From Pseudisothecium myosuroides (Eukaryota; Streptophyta; Bryopsida; Hypnales; Lembophyllaceae): a stretch of DNA of 64,000 nt. Shown in pieces: positions 47,557 through 59,460 of this stretch. Where the stretch lies: contig OX637297.1 of assembly GCA_951799445.1 (NCBI GenBank), positions 13,020,001 to 13,084,000 of the forward strand, written 5' to 3'. Both the position numbers and the translations under genes were made by a program. The notes under the pieces are model-generated. The model saw only the letters and a program-made list of their open reading frames with translations, was not told the DNA's origin and did no database searches. Each line of letters begins with the position of its first letter. Position 1 is the first letter of the stretch.

Positions 47557-48660
47557 AATTACCGACAAAGACACAAATCCAGTGCACCTTCCTGTCCTTT
47601 CTCTCCCTGACGCAATTTCTTTCACACCGCTCTTTTTCTCAATTGTGCGCGCGTAGAAGTCTGTGAAGTAGAAAAGGAAGAAGAATAGGGTTGGCGTGGA
47701 CTTAAATACCCGTCGAGCTGCTGACCATTCCCGGTGGAGAACGAATAGGAGACCGTTCTCGTAACGGTATTCTAGGTTCATAGGCCGGAACTCTAGGCCA
47801 TAGGTTCCATCAATCCGGAAAATTCCGAATTCCGGATCTGTCTTATTGGCGGTGATAAACCAGTCGTAAAGGTTCTAGCAACACGAAAACTGACTATTCT
47901 AAAGTTATCCGTAATTGGATCTAATTCCCTATGTCTTACCAAATTTCAAAATTAATTGGCTCTATTCTAATTCTATTCTAATCTATTTTTATACATTTTG
48001 AATTTACGTACTCCCATAGTATGATTTGCAAAATCATGAGGACCCAGAGCCTCTTGCTACACATTTTTAGGTACACGGTTAATATCCTAGATCAAATCTA
48101 ATGCCAGATTGGAAACCACGAACATGCGGCTCTATCTAAAAGGATGTTGATTTAATCAAGAGACTCTTGATGGATCAACTGACAGGGAAAGAGAGCGGAG
48201 AAGGATATAGTACACCTTCCAAGTGGAAGGGCTAAAGGTGGTCAAAGGAAGTTTGACCCCCTTAGACTTGTCACTCTTTTTTGTTTATTTTTCTGTATAT
48301 TCTAATTTATAATTTTCTTGTTGTTTTTCCATCCGCCTCAGATGGAGTCGACTTGGATCTATAGATAAAAAAGATAGAAAACTGCCATCCATCCTCAACA
48401 AAGTGAGTTTGGAACTAAGGGGGAGATCGAAGTAGAAAGAGAGAGAGAAACGAAACCCCTATCCTCCTTCGATACAACAAATCAAGACACTATAGATAAA
48501 AAATATTTCAAACCCGCCTTCTTCCCTCAACGGAGTGAGTTTGGCCTAATGAGATGAAATAAAAGAAAGAAAAACCAAAAAGGAAAAAACATAAATGAAA
48601 AGGCAAGTGGGCTGAGATCTCAATGCTTGGGAGCTTCACTTGTAAAAGTGTCTTCCGTCA
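47557..48660. other. Upstream flank of the relic, then no feature
   Basis: To about 47,880 the CCGGA-rich composition of the PEKPTR element continues. After that, a pair of diverged repeats is visible (ATAGATAAAAAA to GAGTGAGTTTGG, at about 48,360-48,415 and 48,493-48,545). No gene is supported. Confidence 0.45.
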
Positions 48661-48679
48661 TGGAAGCCGCAGTATTTCT

Positions 48680-48910
48680 TGCCATTTATCACTAGCTCAG
48701 ATAGGAGGCGCCTTGGCACTAGTTCCCGGTTCAAACCCTCGTTGCCTACGGGATAATTTGAGGTTCTTTTGACTACAGTGTGGCTACAGTCTATAGGCTG
48801 CCGACTGCCGCAGCGGAAGACATCCGGTGGTATATAGGCTGGTGCTAGTGCCGACCCAGTTCCCTTTCCTATTGCACAGTGATAATGGTTTTTTTTTGTT
48901 TTTTTTTAAA
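48680..48910 (+). mobile_element. tRNA-derived SINE
   Basis: The internal RNA polymerase III promoter is visible. The A-box-like TAGCTCAGATAGG is at 48,693-48,705 and the B-box GGTTCAAACCC at 48,728-48,738. A tRNA-unrelated body of about 150 bp follows and ends in a T-rich tail (48,890-48,908). The T tail resembles the plant Au-type SINE class. The exact 5' end and target duplication could not be fixed. It is not a functional tRNA: the A-B spacing and fold do not make a cloverleaf. Confidence 0.6.
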
Positions 48911-49128
48911 TAAATATATATAAGGGTGGTAGGACCTTTTTATCTTTCTAAGAATTCACGCTATGCTTATATTCCAAAGAATACGCGTAGCTAGTCCATT
49001 ATCTCAAAGATGTAATGAGGGTATTGGCCTTAATTGAAAGGATGGAGCTCTGGTCCATGGATTGCCAGCAAGTGGCCACCGGCAACAGAGTTTTTTGTGA
49101 TGTTGATAGCAAGGCGCTCACTTGCAAA

Positions 49129-49599
49129 CTAGCCCATCACCATAAGGTGGTGGCCTAGCAAGATGTCATGATCCTTTAAGAGAATCAAGAGTGACCGGAT
49201 CCCATTTGGCCTATATTGCTTGATGTCCATGGCTAGAAGGTTTCTTGCTAGTGGAACCTCGCGACTCGGTTGCTCCTCCTCGTCACGTGGTCGCCATCGT
49301 GAGGTGGGTAATCTGTTTAGAATTGCAAGTTCGTCTCCAACGAGATTAGCCATTGGATCCAGCTCGAGCTCTTCCGGAAGTTGGAGCGGAAGCTCCTTAG
49401 TCGATGTGGATGGTTCATTTGTTGATGTAGATTTCATTGTGGGTATCGCAAGGACGTCCCTTGATGCCTCTTCTGCCGAGGTTGGGGTTAGTGACAACAA
49501 CCTGGTGCCCAAGGGGGTGGCTGGTGAAGATGAAGAAGAGGATGAGGATGGTGGAGCTGTGGGTGAGGTCCTCAAGGACCCATTGTTCCTGCCCAACAT
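49129..49599 (-). CDS. Unassigned Ser/Thr/Pro-rich protein, 156 aa
   Basis: This is an open minus frame of 156 codons. The N-terminal third is a Ser/Pro low-complexity segment. The middle is acidic (QLPEELELDPMANLVGDELA), followed by a hydrophobic end. The family is not recognised. An overlapping plus frame (49,220-49,672) is also open, so chance or low-complexity effects cannot be excluded. It lies downstream, on the same strand, of the Ty3-type relic and may belong to that element. Confidence 0.3.
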   Translation of the reverse strand: MLGRNNGSLRTSPTAPPSSSSSSSSPATPLGTRLLSLTPTSAEEASRDVLAIPTMKSTSTNEPSTSTKELPLQLPEELELDPMANLVGDELAILNRLPTSRWRPRDEEEQPSREVPLARNLLAMDIKQYRPNGIRSLLILLKDHDILLGHHLMVMG

Positions 49600-49679
49600 G
49601 ACATCTATACTACCCTATCTCCCCTACCCTTCCCAAATGGAGTTGGTTTGGACCTACAAAATTAGAGTTTAAAGAACTG

Positions 49680-50469
49680 GTGTATCGTCCTGCCAGAGCA
49701 CGTTTTGAAAAAGAAGAACTCTTGAAGAGACAAAACAGATGGAACAATGTGAAACAAGAAAAACATGTAGGGACAAAATGTAAAGAAGGTAACGAAGATA
49801 GGGGGGAGATAGAAAGGCGTAGGCGCCCGAGGACCGTGAAATCACTCCGCTATTTGAGAAAATGTTAGACTAGGACGTAGATGATATTCTCCTAGATCTC
49901 TCCGTAGTTAATAACAGAAACCTGCACAGGCCACGGATACTAAAGAACACAAATGAAGAAACTGAAGCCAAAGCGAGACATAAGGAAGTGAGAGAAGCTG
50001 CGTTTCTCAATACAGAGTAAATTGATATGGAGGGCGACCGATAAGACTGTACGTGGGTTGAACCATCTATGGTCCATCTGTTACACGAACTGCACCTGCA
50101 CATGATGCTGCTAATAGTTTAAAAGTATGAGGGCTACCCCTCCATTCTTTAAGAATCAAGGGTTTTTTATACAATCATTAAGAATACAAGACTTCACCTT
50201 ATACTATTAATGATTGCAACCATATGAAATGGTTTAGACGCCAAGAAACCAACAAGCCAAGGTGTGAAAGAAAATAGTGGCAGAGATACCTAGTACTTGG
50301 CCGGTGGTTGGCTTGCCCTCCTCGTTGTCAAGTGTGGTAGGTGCTGCAGGGCTTGCTATTGATTGTAGTTCGTCCTCCTCTGACCTCTTAGGTGCCTCTA
50401 GAATCCCCATTTGGTGTTGCTAGGCGAGAGAGGCATTGTGTATTCCATAAAGAATGATTTCAAAAAAAG
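49680..50469. other. No gene recognised
   Basis: Short ORFs on both strands, without a recognisable domain or repeat. Confidence 0.4.
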
Positions 50470-50769
50470 TTATTGCAATTTCGTGCATAGCAGCCAAACT
50501 TTGAGCAATTTCTCTCTCATTTGCCAGCCGTAGTTCTTTCCACCATTCGCCATGTGTTCTAGAATCCATCCTTCCGGAGGATGGCACTTGAATGGAAAGT
50601 CCCGTACTGCAATCGATCCGTCATCTTCGTCACTTGGATCGTCTTTTGGCTGAGGATCACTATCTTTGTACTCCTTGAGTTGGCAATGCACCGATTTGAG
50701 ATTGCTGTAGTTGCTTCCCAAGATAGGAAATCTTGTGGTCGTGGTTGGATCGACATTGCTAGGTGTCAA
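50470..50769 (-). CDS. Unassigned acidic frame, 99 aa
   Basis: This minus frame contains PKDDPSDEDDGSIAVRDF and a Trp/Lys-rich end. There is no known domain. It has the same strand as the Ty3-type relic upstream and may be an exon or fragment. There is weak support only. Confidence 0.25.
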   Translation of the reverse strand: MTPSNVDPTTTTRFPILGSNYSNLKSVHCQLKEYKDSDPQPKDDPSDEDDGSIAVRDFPFKCHPPEGWILEHMANGGKNYGWQMREKLLKVWLLCTKLQ

Positions 50770-50799
50770 CTCAAAAACCTCCCTTCTTCTTTAGAGCTG

Positions 50800-52353
50800 T
50801 AGTTTTAGGCAACATACAAGTCCTACTAGAGTTTCTTTGTGTATATATGGGAATAAAGAAAAATGTTTATGAATGAAGGAAATTGGTTATGAATATTTTC
50901 TTCTTTTTATAGTGATTGCCTTCTAAATCGAACCAAGCTCTAAATCAAACAAATTAAATCTTGTGTCTATTCATTTAATTGTTAAATGAAAAAAAGATTT
51001 ATATTCTTTTTTTTTATGTTTTTTAATTGAAGAAGATCAAAAGATGTTTTCAACCAAATGAATAAGAAAGGAGAATAGAAGAAAAATCGCATATCATAGG
51101 CGCAAACATAGACAACAGACCTTCCACCATTTGAACAACCACCACAACCTCATCCAAAATCCAATTGAGAAGTATTTTAGCTTTTTAGAACTCCAAGGAC
51201 AAGCACTACAAACTCCAAAAAGTTTTACACTAATAGCTTCTACTGTCTAGGAGATATACTCACAAATCCGAGGCTAAAGAAACAAAGATACCTTGCGGTT
51301 TGTGGTTCAGACCTCTACCTACTTAAACAACTATAACTCCTACATGTGAACTCCAAATGAAACGAATCTTAACTTGCTGAAATCACAACAAAATTTTACA
51401 AATGCTCCAAAAATTTTCAACTATAGATCGATTTTACTCAAGAAGTTATGAACGTTCAAAATTTGTACTTATAGTGTATGAAGGCAGCTGCCTCACTTTC
51501 CTTCAACTACACACAATTCCTACATACAAGCTCTAAATCAAACAAATCTTATCTCTTTGGAAAGCTAAAAATAAGGAGAAGTCACTCTTTTAATTTTCAA
51601 ACTCTAAAAAGAGATATTCGAAACACTACAGATGGAAGAGAAATAGATAAAGAAATAGAGATGATATTCTAGTACTATCTCATAACATTCTTCACAAGTA
51701 ATCTAGAATGAGAGAGAGGATGAGAGGACAATGAGAAGTTACACTTAGACGAAGATGAGAGGATGTTGTAGAAGAAGATGGTGTCTTGTTGTTCCTCTTC
51801 TTTATAGTTTGTGGATCTCCATCCTTTTCTTTTCGCAATCTTTTTCCTTTTTTTTATATCCCTTTCGCCTTTGACTTCAATTCTTGCTTTTTGACTTTGG
51901 CATTAATTTTCACCTCCTTGAATCTTACAACTCACACCCTCACACATGCCTTACACATTCACACATATCTTACACCTTGTGCGAAGTTCAACCACCTCTT
52001 ACAACTCACACGTATGACACTTTTAACTTTGACCATCCTATTCCTCCACTCACTTATTTCTATCCACTCTTACACCTCTTACATCAGGTTCAACTACCTC
52101 TAAAATTTCTCATGCTTCTACATCTCTTATAACTCACACATGTAAAAGGACTTTTTGAACTTCGACCATTTTTCTCTCCCAGTGCCTTTAGCCAAGTACT
52201 TTTATCCCCCTAACCTACCTCTAAACCACATTTTTTTTATAAAATTTACATATATTTGGCTTAAGAGTCACCTTGACCTTTGGAACTACCAACTTTTCAA
52301 CACTAAAGTATCCAAAGACATCTAATTTATTTTTAAATTCTCCTCTAAGATGC
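50800..52353 (-). mobile_element. Probable LTR-like or U5-like sequence of a Ty3-type element, boundaries unknown
   Basis: Contains two diverged copies, about 185 bp apart (near 51,325 and 51,510), of an AACTCCTACATGTGAACTCC-type segment followed by AAATGAAACGAATCTTA. Such 'aactcc...ctccaaatga' words are common in LTRs of plant retrotransposons. It lies just downstream (minus strand) of the gag-protease relic. No TG/CA ends were fixed. A CT-rich tract with ACTCACAC(A/C) words is at 51,925-52,140. Confidence 0.35.
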
Positions 52354-55144
52354 TTAAAAACAAAACAAAAACATCATTAAGCACAAATGATGGAATCTAG
52401 TACTCACATTAGGTAGGATCAATGTTTCTTTGGTGGTGCAGTAGCGGAATCTAGGGGTCGCCATGCAATGGGGATACCGGATTGGATGCGGTACAGGGTA
52501 GTGAGGGCGAATTGTACCTGAAGCAATGGCAAAGAAAGTTGTCCACATTCCTACAGGTCCGACTAGAAGCCTACATGGTAGAAGAGGAGCCACTAATTGG
52601 TGTGGGAAGTGACTGATTCTTGATTCGCCTCCGGTTGGAGAATTGTCATCGCTGTCAAGATCATAGTCCCATATTATGCTTGTGCCAAACTCCAGGGCAA
52701 GAGCTATCTCAGCCCTTCCTTTGGAGTCTAAGCTATCATTGGAGATTTCAATGGCCGTATTTTGGGTGGTGCCTTGGTCGTTGTGAATTACGGAGGTACA
52801 GATGATGACCATCGCATCCTTGCTTGAGTCAAGGTGTTCTTGAAGCCATTCCTCCAATGGTGTCTTGTCTTCTAATCTATACAGGTCCAATCCCAAGCAC
52901 TTCATCTTGCTTAGGTCAGTGGTTGATGTTGCATGCATGGTTTGGACACATGTGTAGACAAATTCTTGGGGCCCCTTAGGACTGAGTTGTTGGAGACAAT
53001 TGGTATCTTGATCCTTGCGTCCTTTGGCCCATAGGTGAAGGTAGGTTGTGCCTTCCCCCAGTCTACAACCCCGCCCCATTGGCAAAGGAACCCTCAACCC
53101 AAGAGCAAAGGATAGGGGCTTGTTGCCTCCTCGTTAAGTGGCAAGACTTCAAAAGTGACAACGTAGTATATCCCCCGGTCTAGATCCAGAGGTCCTTGAC
53201 TCAGCCAATGGTCTTGATCGATCGCTGATCGGCGCATTTGAGCGTCACACAAGAAGGATGAGTAATTTCAAGACCTAATTTGCACATGGTATATACTGGC
53301 ATGATGTTGACTCCGCTCCCGTCATCCACTAGGGTCCTGGATATGATCTTGTCAACTTTCTCTACTTCAATCTCAACCGCCTCAAAGCTCTCTAAGACGG
53401 TTCAAAGGTCCTTGCGAGATGTCTTGATCAATGGGGTGGATTCCTCAAAGTCAGTCTCCAGTTTGTTGGAGTCAATTTGAGATGCAATTCGGTTGATGGA
53501 GGCAAGCTTAGGAGTGCGGGGAATGGTGGCTCCCTCCTTCAGCTGTTTGCGTAAGGCAAGAGAGGTTTTGACTAGTTGGCCAAAGGAAATATTTGCCTTG
53601 GTTTGTGCCAGGTCACCCTATAAGTCGTATGGGCCAGAGGGATTGTTAGTCTTTTGGGCTTTTAGACTATGGTTAAGGATGATGGGAGGGAGAAGATCCC
53701 CTTGGTAGATGAATTGGTATTTGTTCTCGTCCATTTTAGTATGGGTGGGGAGATTCTCATGAGATGGTACGTTCTTTGCGGTGTCCCTCAGCATACTTTG
53801 GAGGTCAGAGAATTGGAGAGAATCCTAGGATGACTCTAGGGGGACGCCACTATAGGAACTAGAGTCAGGGGAATCTACATTCTCAGACTCAAGCAGTGGA
53901 AGAGGGACTGTTTGTGCCCCCCCTCTCGTGACTACTAGAGCATACAACACCTTTTGGATTGTAATATCCTTAGTTGGTTTGCCTTCTTCTAGCTTGACTG
54001 CGACGTACATACTCCGGTGACACTCATGAGTTCTAGAGGACTCTGCCATGGTGGCTGCTACAAACCTAGCATCCTACGTCACCTGAGAGGAAAGGGCCGA
54101 GTTTAATGGAATGGTCCCTTGGGCAGTCTGGACTACCGCTGGGGAGTTTTGTGTTTGTCTATTGTTGGCATGGTTGTAGTACATGTTTGATGGCCCGACC
54201 AGTACAATGGGCTCAGCAAAGTGGACACCCCTCTAGTTGTCTAGTGCTTGTTTAGCGTAGTCTGCTTTAGGAAACACTAATGGAATGACTCTGTCCGCCG
54301 TGGTACATTGGATCGTAGGATGGAGACCATCACAGCGTTTGTACATGATATTGTTCTCGTTCCAGAAGTTGCCTGGAGCATGTGGTCTCTTGCAAGTGGG
54401 ACACTGTTGAACGAAGGATTTCGTGGATTATACCTGATGAGTGGCGTTCAGATGTCGGTATGACGGCGTCTCTCATGGCTATGGTGCTGGAGAATTGTCC
54501 TTCATCAATGGACAGCATGGGGGCGTGTGGTTTTTCTGGCCACAATGGTTGCACCACATCCCAGTTGAGTACTGACTTGACTTGTGGTATCTTGGTTGGA
54601 TAGGCGGGGCTTGTCCTTGAACTAAAACACCATTTGCTTGGCCAAATCGCATACTGCTCGCATCATTACCTCCAAAACTTGTTGCATCTCTGTACGGAAT
54701 TGGTCAACAGGCGCAGTTAGCGTTAGCATGGGTTCCTATGTAGATAATGGGCTTACCTTGAGTGGAGCCAAGTGGTACAGCCCCATATTCATCGCTTGAT
54801 GATGAACCGGGATGAATGCCGGAATGGGGTTCAATCCTTGCTGTACCATCTGGTCGTTCTCCTTCTCAATAAGTTCTACGCCGTATGCTGCACAAACGGC
54901 GTCCTTGAGAGTTATTGGTCTACGTGCTAGAATGTCTCGGATGAATGAGAGGTTGTCTATCCCCTTGATGAAGTAGTATCAAATGGTGTCGTTGTTGAGT
55001 AGATACCCACGAATCAAGTACATACCATTTGAAATCGCATGATGTAGGAAGTCACATCCTCCATGAAATCCTTGCGAATCCGGTCAAGGGTGGCTAGGGC
55101 ATGCCCTGACGAATCCGGTCGGAACTTTCGAAGGAAGTCCTTTT
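52354..55144 (-). pseudogene. Ty3/gypsy-type gag-protease relic
   Basis: Reading the minus strand from 55,144 downwards gives three blocks. The first is a gag core (KDFLRKFRPDSS, SYIMRFQMVC, YYFIKGIDNLSFIRDIL, RRPITLKDAVCAAYG). The second is a zinc knuckle WCNHCGQKNHTPPCC (C-x2-C-x4-H-x3-C, near 54,550). The third is a retropepsin block with TLVDDGSGVNIMP (about 53,310-53,340) and YPLLLG. A 247-codon open frame (53,097-52,354) follows but has no reverse transcriptase motif. Several stops and frameshifts make it non-functional. The 5' side is cut at 55,144 by a CACTA-like terminus. The D-D-G-S-G variant of the protease D-S/T-G motif occurs in plant Ty3-type elements. Confidence 0.75.
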
Positions 55145-55235
55145 CACTATAACAAAACATGGTAAAAAAAAACCACAATGGATTCTCCATAGTTGTTCTT
55201 TTTACCATGGTTTTGTAACAATGGAATCATTCCAC
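55145..55235 (+). mobile_element. CACTA-like left terminus with subterminal hairpin
   Basis: CACTATAACAAAACATGG starts exactly where the gag relic stops. About 40 bp further, an inverted copy (TTTTTACCATGGTTTTGTAAC) forms a hairpin, as often in subterminal regions. No right partner with a matching duplication was identified. Confidence 0.4.
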
Positions 55236-56185
55236 TGTTTTATAAATTGAAATTCATTGGTAGTAGTTCGTTTATTTGATTGTCAATCAACCAAATGCAG
55301 GCATCTTTGAATTCAGTGACAAAGTGGCACGTGCACAGTCCTTGCTACATAAATTTCTACCCCAAAGTGGAGAGATGCAACCATTAATTTTAATAGATAC
55401 GCACGCACATTCATATGTGTGGCTGCGTAGCCTTCAATTTACTCACACATTCTGTGAGTTCAGAAACCAAGCTAGTAGCTAGCTACCCAACTAGCTACAT
55501 GTATGTATGATATCATGGTTTCATTACATACAATGTGATACATGATAATTGTCAAATAAAAATCTCACATGCATATATGACAAGTGCGTGCGCAACAGTT
55601 TTGAACAATGACTATTTCGTTTTCAATTTATTCTTGACAGCAAAACACTGCAAACATAACATAAAAAAACAATTCCCACTTCCTATTTGATAAGAGCCTT
55701 TGTGACTAAATACATATATTACATTCCCTTGCTGTTTTTGACACTCTTGTTCAATCAAAATGTTCATTTACTTTCTCAATGTCTTTGCGTGTGTGTTTAG
55801 CTATATTTACGTATGTACATATGTACATATATACTCCATGCATTGAAACTATTATTCATTCAATTAACATAAAAAAAATTTAAATTGTTCACAGATGCAT
55901 GTATGCGACTCACGGCCACTTACATGTGCTACTATATGTTGCTCACATCATTCTCGTATGCACACACTTGCAGTCAATTCTACATGCTACATGATCAACG
56001 ATCTTCCTTCCTATTACAATTTCATGCGCACATTTTAAAAAACAAATGCACGTACTATTAAATTAATTGTGGTTTGTCATGAACTTAATGCATGTCACAC
56101 AATTCATATTATTAGATTAGGTCAAACACACACATGCATTGGAGCGCAAGATTTTTTTGATAAATAATTTAATTAATTGTACTTA
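55236..56185. other. No gene recognised
   Basis: AT-rich, with many CATGCATG/TACATATG words but no ORF with support. Confidence 0.45.
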
Positions 56186-56199
56186 CACTACAAGGGAAT

Positions 56200-57397
56200 G
56201 GCGTCTTATATGACAAAAAGTTGACAAAATGTTGTCTGAATCGACAAATAGGCTTCTTGACCCTACAATTTTTGTCATTTGGACATTTCCTTCATTTTTG
56301 GCGGTTGCCTTCTCCTCTCTTGTTTTAGGTCTATGAAGTGCTAGAATTCTCTCTCGACTCACTTGCAAGGTTGCGTTTCATCTCTGCGTTCCAGCAATCG
56401 CCATGACGGGGGGCCAACCCCAACCCCAAAGCCGTCCCACTCTATGGCACCCTGCTAAGCCAGCACTTGGTGGGTGGAGGTATCAATTTCTTAACCCCTG
56501 TTTACCGCGTTGGGGATTAGATTGTGATTGTACTATTTGGTTTGGCTTGTGGACTTTTCTGTAATTCGTCAATCTAATGGTTTTAGCGTGTGAGAGACTT
56601 TTTTTAATTGTTTTGTGGGCTTTGGGTTACTTTGAATGAGGTTTTGAAGTTCCAGAGCGGCAAGGACTAATTTTCAAGTGACTTGTATTTGTTTGTTTGT
56701 GTTTGCTATTTAAGTAGACGAATATAGAAATTGTTGCGTACTTGCATTAGGCTTGGTTCCGCATTAGGATGCACTTACATATATCTCTGCTGTAAGAATG
56801 ATTAACCTCTGACAGTATTGCACTCTTAAGCCTATCTAATGCAAGCCACTTTATTTTGAGAATTTCTGACACTGTACTAATAATCTTGCATCCACTTTCA
56901 GAGAATCTATTGTCGTAATGAGGACACTATTCACTTATGTATGTTTTAATGCTAGATAGGGCGTTCACCCATACTTGGAAGAGCGGTCTCTCTGTGGAAG
57001 GGCATCGTTTGGTGGTCTACAAATTGGGCTTTATGAACCGGTAAACAATCTTCACTCTTGCGCCTAATTTATGGCTCCTAAAGTAGAGATTTTCTTAAGT
57101 CCTAATAAAGCCTGTGAGTTTATTGTGTGAACAATTACTGTTTTCAACCTAATAATCTGCATTACTGTTGCAGTGTAAATTTTTGGTTTTTCTAAGTTAC
57201 TTAAATTCTAGAACGGAAACCGTAGCCAGGGATCTGGATTCGAGTTAGGAAGTAACGGAAAACCGGAATTTAAATATGGAACGGAAGTAGAGGACAATCC
57301 GGATCCAATCGAAATCTAATTTGGATTAGAGTTGGAGCGGATCTGAGTTGGAACGGATTAGGTCAGGAACGGATTTGGTCATGATGATAGATCAGAC
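56200..57397. other. No gene; upstream region of the PEKPTR-family ORF
   Basis: No ORF is supported. From about 57,210 the composition changes to GGA/CCGGA-rich (AACGGAA, ATCCGGATCC), which marks the start of the PEKPTR element. Confidence 0.45.
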
Positions 57398-57405
57398 TAT
57401 AAATA
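57398..57405 (+). promoter_or_regulatory. TATA box of the PEKPTR-family ORF
   Basis: TATAAATA in GACTATAAATAGGC, 293 bp upstream of the chosen ATG. It is a strong match to a plant TATA box, followed by a CT-rich leader typical of a transcription start region. Confidence 0.65.
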
Positions 57406-57690
57406 GGCTGACCAGTCCAGTTTCCACTCTTTTTCAAACTTCGTTTGCTGGGAAGCGTTCTCTCTGCGCGTATTTAGCTCTCTTCCCAGCGCTTTGCTTT
57501 CTTGCTTTGTGAGTGTGACTGAGAGCGTGTTAGTGTGTTAGTGGATAGGCGCGCGCAGTGCGCAGTAGTGTGTGCTGCAGGATTAGTGCTTTCCGGTTGA
57601 GATCGGAAGAGAGAAGTGAGGAAACGGGACGTGCGGCTAGGAGAGAGAAAGGTAGCCTCAGTGAGAATCCGGTTAGCACAACACGTGTCC

Positions 57691-59460
57691 ATGCCTCAGC
57701 TCCGCAAGAACAGAACAGGACCGTCCAGTTCATCCGCAGTAAAGGTTAAACTCCGGAAGGTGAGTCCAGTCATTCCCTCAGGAGAGGAGGAGAAGGCCAA
57801 CCTCATGGAGGACCTCGCCACGATGGGGTGCGGAGGACTGATAGATAAACCCTGGGGGTTTAGAGAGGAATGGATGATTCGAGAGCTATTGGGAAAACTC
57901 TCGAATCAGTTCGACAACACCCTCCGCGGAATTTCGGGCAGTTGGACGGAAGAAATGTGGAGGTCAATATACGACTTCCGGTTGGGAGGTCGAGGAATGG
58001 CCACCTCAAAGGAAGGATACACCAGGGGGAAGTTCCGAAGCAACGTGGACTCGAAGGATGGGCATGCGGTCGTGGACTGTTTGGATGACCGGCATCGCAA
58101 TCTTTTGCAGTTTCTGGTTCCGATCATTCACCCGGAGAAGCCAACGAGGGTGACGATAGCCATCGAGAACCTGATTTTTGGAACCCTGAGCGGGGAACGG
58201 AAAGTGGACTGGGCCCGGATCTTTTCCGATCTGGTAGGCCGTCTGGTTCCAAAGATCGGAGGAAGTAGGCCTACACCACTAAGCCCCTACCTCTTCCATC
58301 TTTACAAGCACAACCAGTTCCTCATGGACATGGAAGAGAAGGAGTGGACTACTCAGGAGGTACTCCTGAAGTATGGAGAATCGGAAACGGAGGACAAGCA
58401 GGAGGACGGATCCGGTTCCGATGAAGAAGAAGAAGAAGAAGAAGAGGAGCAACACCAGCCGCAGAACAAGCGGCAGAAGACGACGCCTCCTCACCGAAGA
58501 GGAACCCCAACCCCTCCGGGTGAGAGATCCAACCCTGGGAAGAAACCGGAATTTGAAGGACCAGGTTCTTCCGGATCGGATCCGACGGATCCGTTCAACC
58601 AGCTGATCAACATCTTAAGTGATGTGCGAGCGGACTGGGCGGTCAAGAAGTTGGTTTTGACCCAGATCTCCGATCTGGTGGGCGCACCAGCGGATAGCAA
58701 CCTCTCGGCAGTGGTTGCAGAGTACATCTCCAACCCGGATGAGATCCGGAAACAAGAAGCGGAGATTTGATGTCTTCAGGAGGAAAATGAGGCGTTGAAG
58801 ACAGAACTGTTCATCCTCAAGGAGGACATGGCCACCACAGGGGAGATGGCGGAGGCAACACGAAAAGTAGTGGAGGAGGTGAAGGCCACTTTCGGGGAAA
58901 CCGGAGAGGCCGCCACCAAGGCGAAGTTATTTGACGAGGGAGTACTCAGGGACAAGAAGATATCCGGAACCCGGTTGGTTCGAATCTTGACTGACTACTC
59001 GGAAAAGGTGGAGTTGGTGATGGTGGAAGCACGGGAGGCGGCAGACCGGATGGAGGTAAGCAGTCGGAAGCTGACCGGATCGATGTTTTCCAGGGATTTC
59101 CGTCTCTCGGATCTCTCGATGCCGGAATCTTTTTCGAATGTTGGCATTCAGACGGAGGGAAAGGATCGGACTCCCCAATCTAAGAAGAACGGACGGAAAC
59201 TCGCGAACACCATCAACTTGGATTCGTCGCCGGGGTCTGATCGCCCAGAACGTGAAGCCGGGGAGCGGAACCGGAATCTGACGGAAGTCTTCGACCAGCT
59301 GGGAACGGAAACGCCCAGGAGTCCAACACTGAACCAGGGTCAGGATCAAAGTATGGATCAGACCCCGGATCAGGGTGCAGATCAGAGCGTGGACCAAGGT
59401 TTGGACCAAGAAATGGATGAAAGAACGGATCAAGGAGTAGATCCGGTTATGATAGGATAG
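57691..59460 (+). pseudogene. PEKPTR-family protein, 590 codons with one internal stop
   Basis: The ATG at 57,691 (MPQLRKNRTGPSSSS) follows the leader of the TATA box at 57,398. The same frame is open upstream to 57,616. Residues about 30-230 form a conserved core: MGCGGLIDKPWG, WTEEMWRSIYDF, HPEKPTRVTIAIENLIFG, PLSPYLFHLY. Then come an acidic run (DEEEEEEEEE), a Pro/Ser-rich linker, a TGA at 58,768-58,770, and in the same frame a coiled-coil-like region (CLQEENEALKTELFILKEDM). The tail is Gln/Asp-rich with repeated DQ(G/T)xDQ. The stop could have arisen from CGA. The relic at 45,641-47,556 is homologous along the core. I do not know the function. A gag-like or accessory protein of a mobile element is plausible because it is repeated. 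Confidence 0.75.

Noticed and set aside
48680..48910. Functional tRNA gene
   Set aside because: A and B boxes are present, but no acceptor stem or cloverleaf can be drawn, and a SINE body and T tail follow.
51786..52132. Plus ORFs of 82 and 105 aa
   Set aside because: Encoded by a CT-rich tract with repeated ACTCACAC words. Two frames are open at once and the composition is simple.
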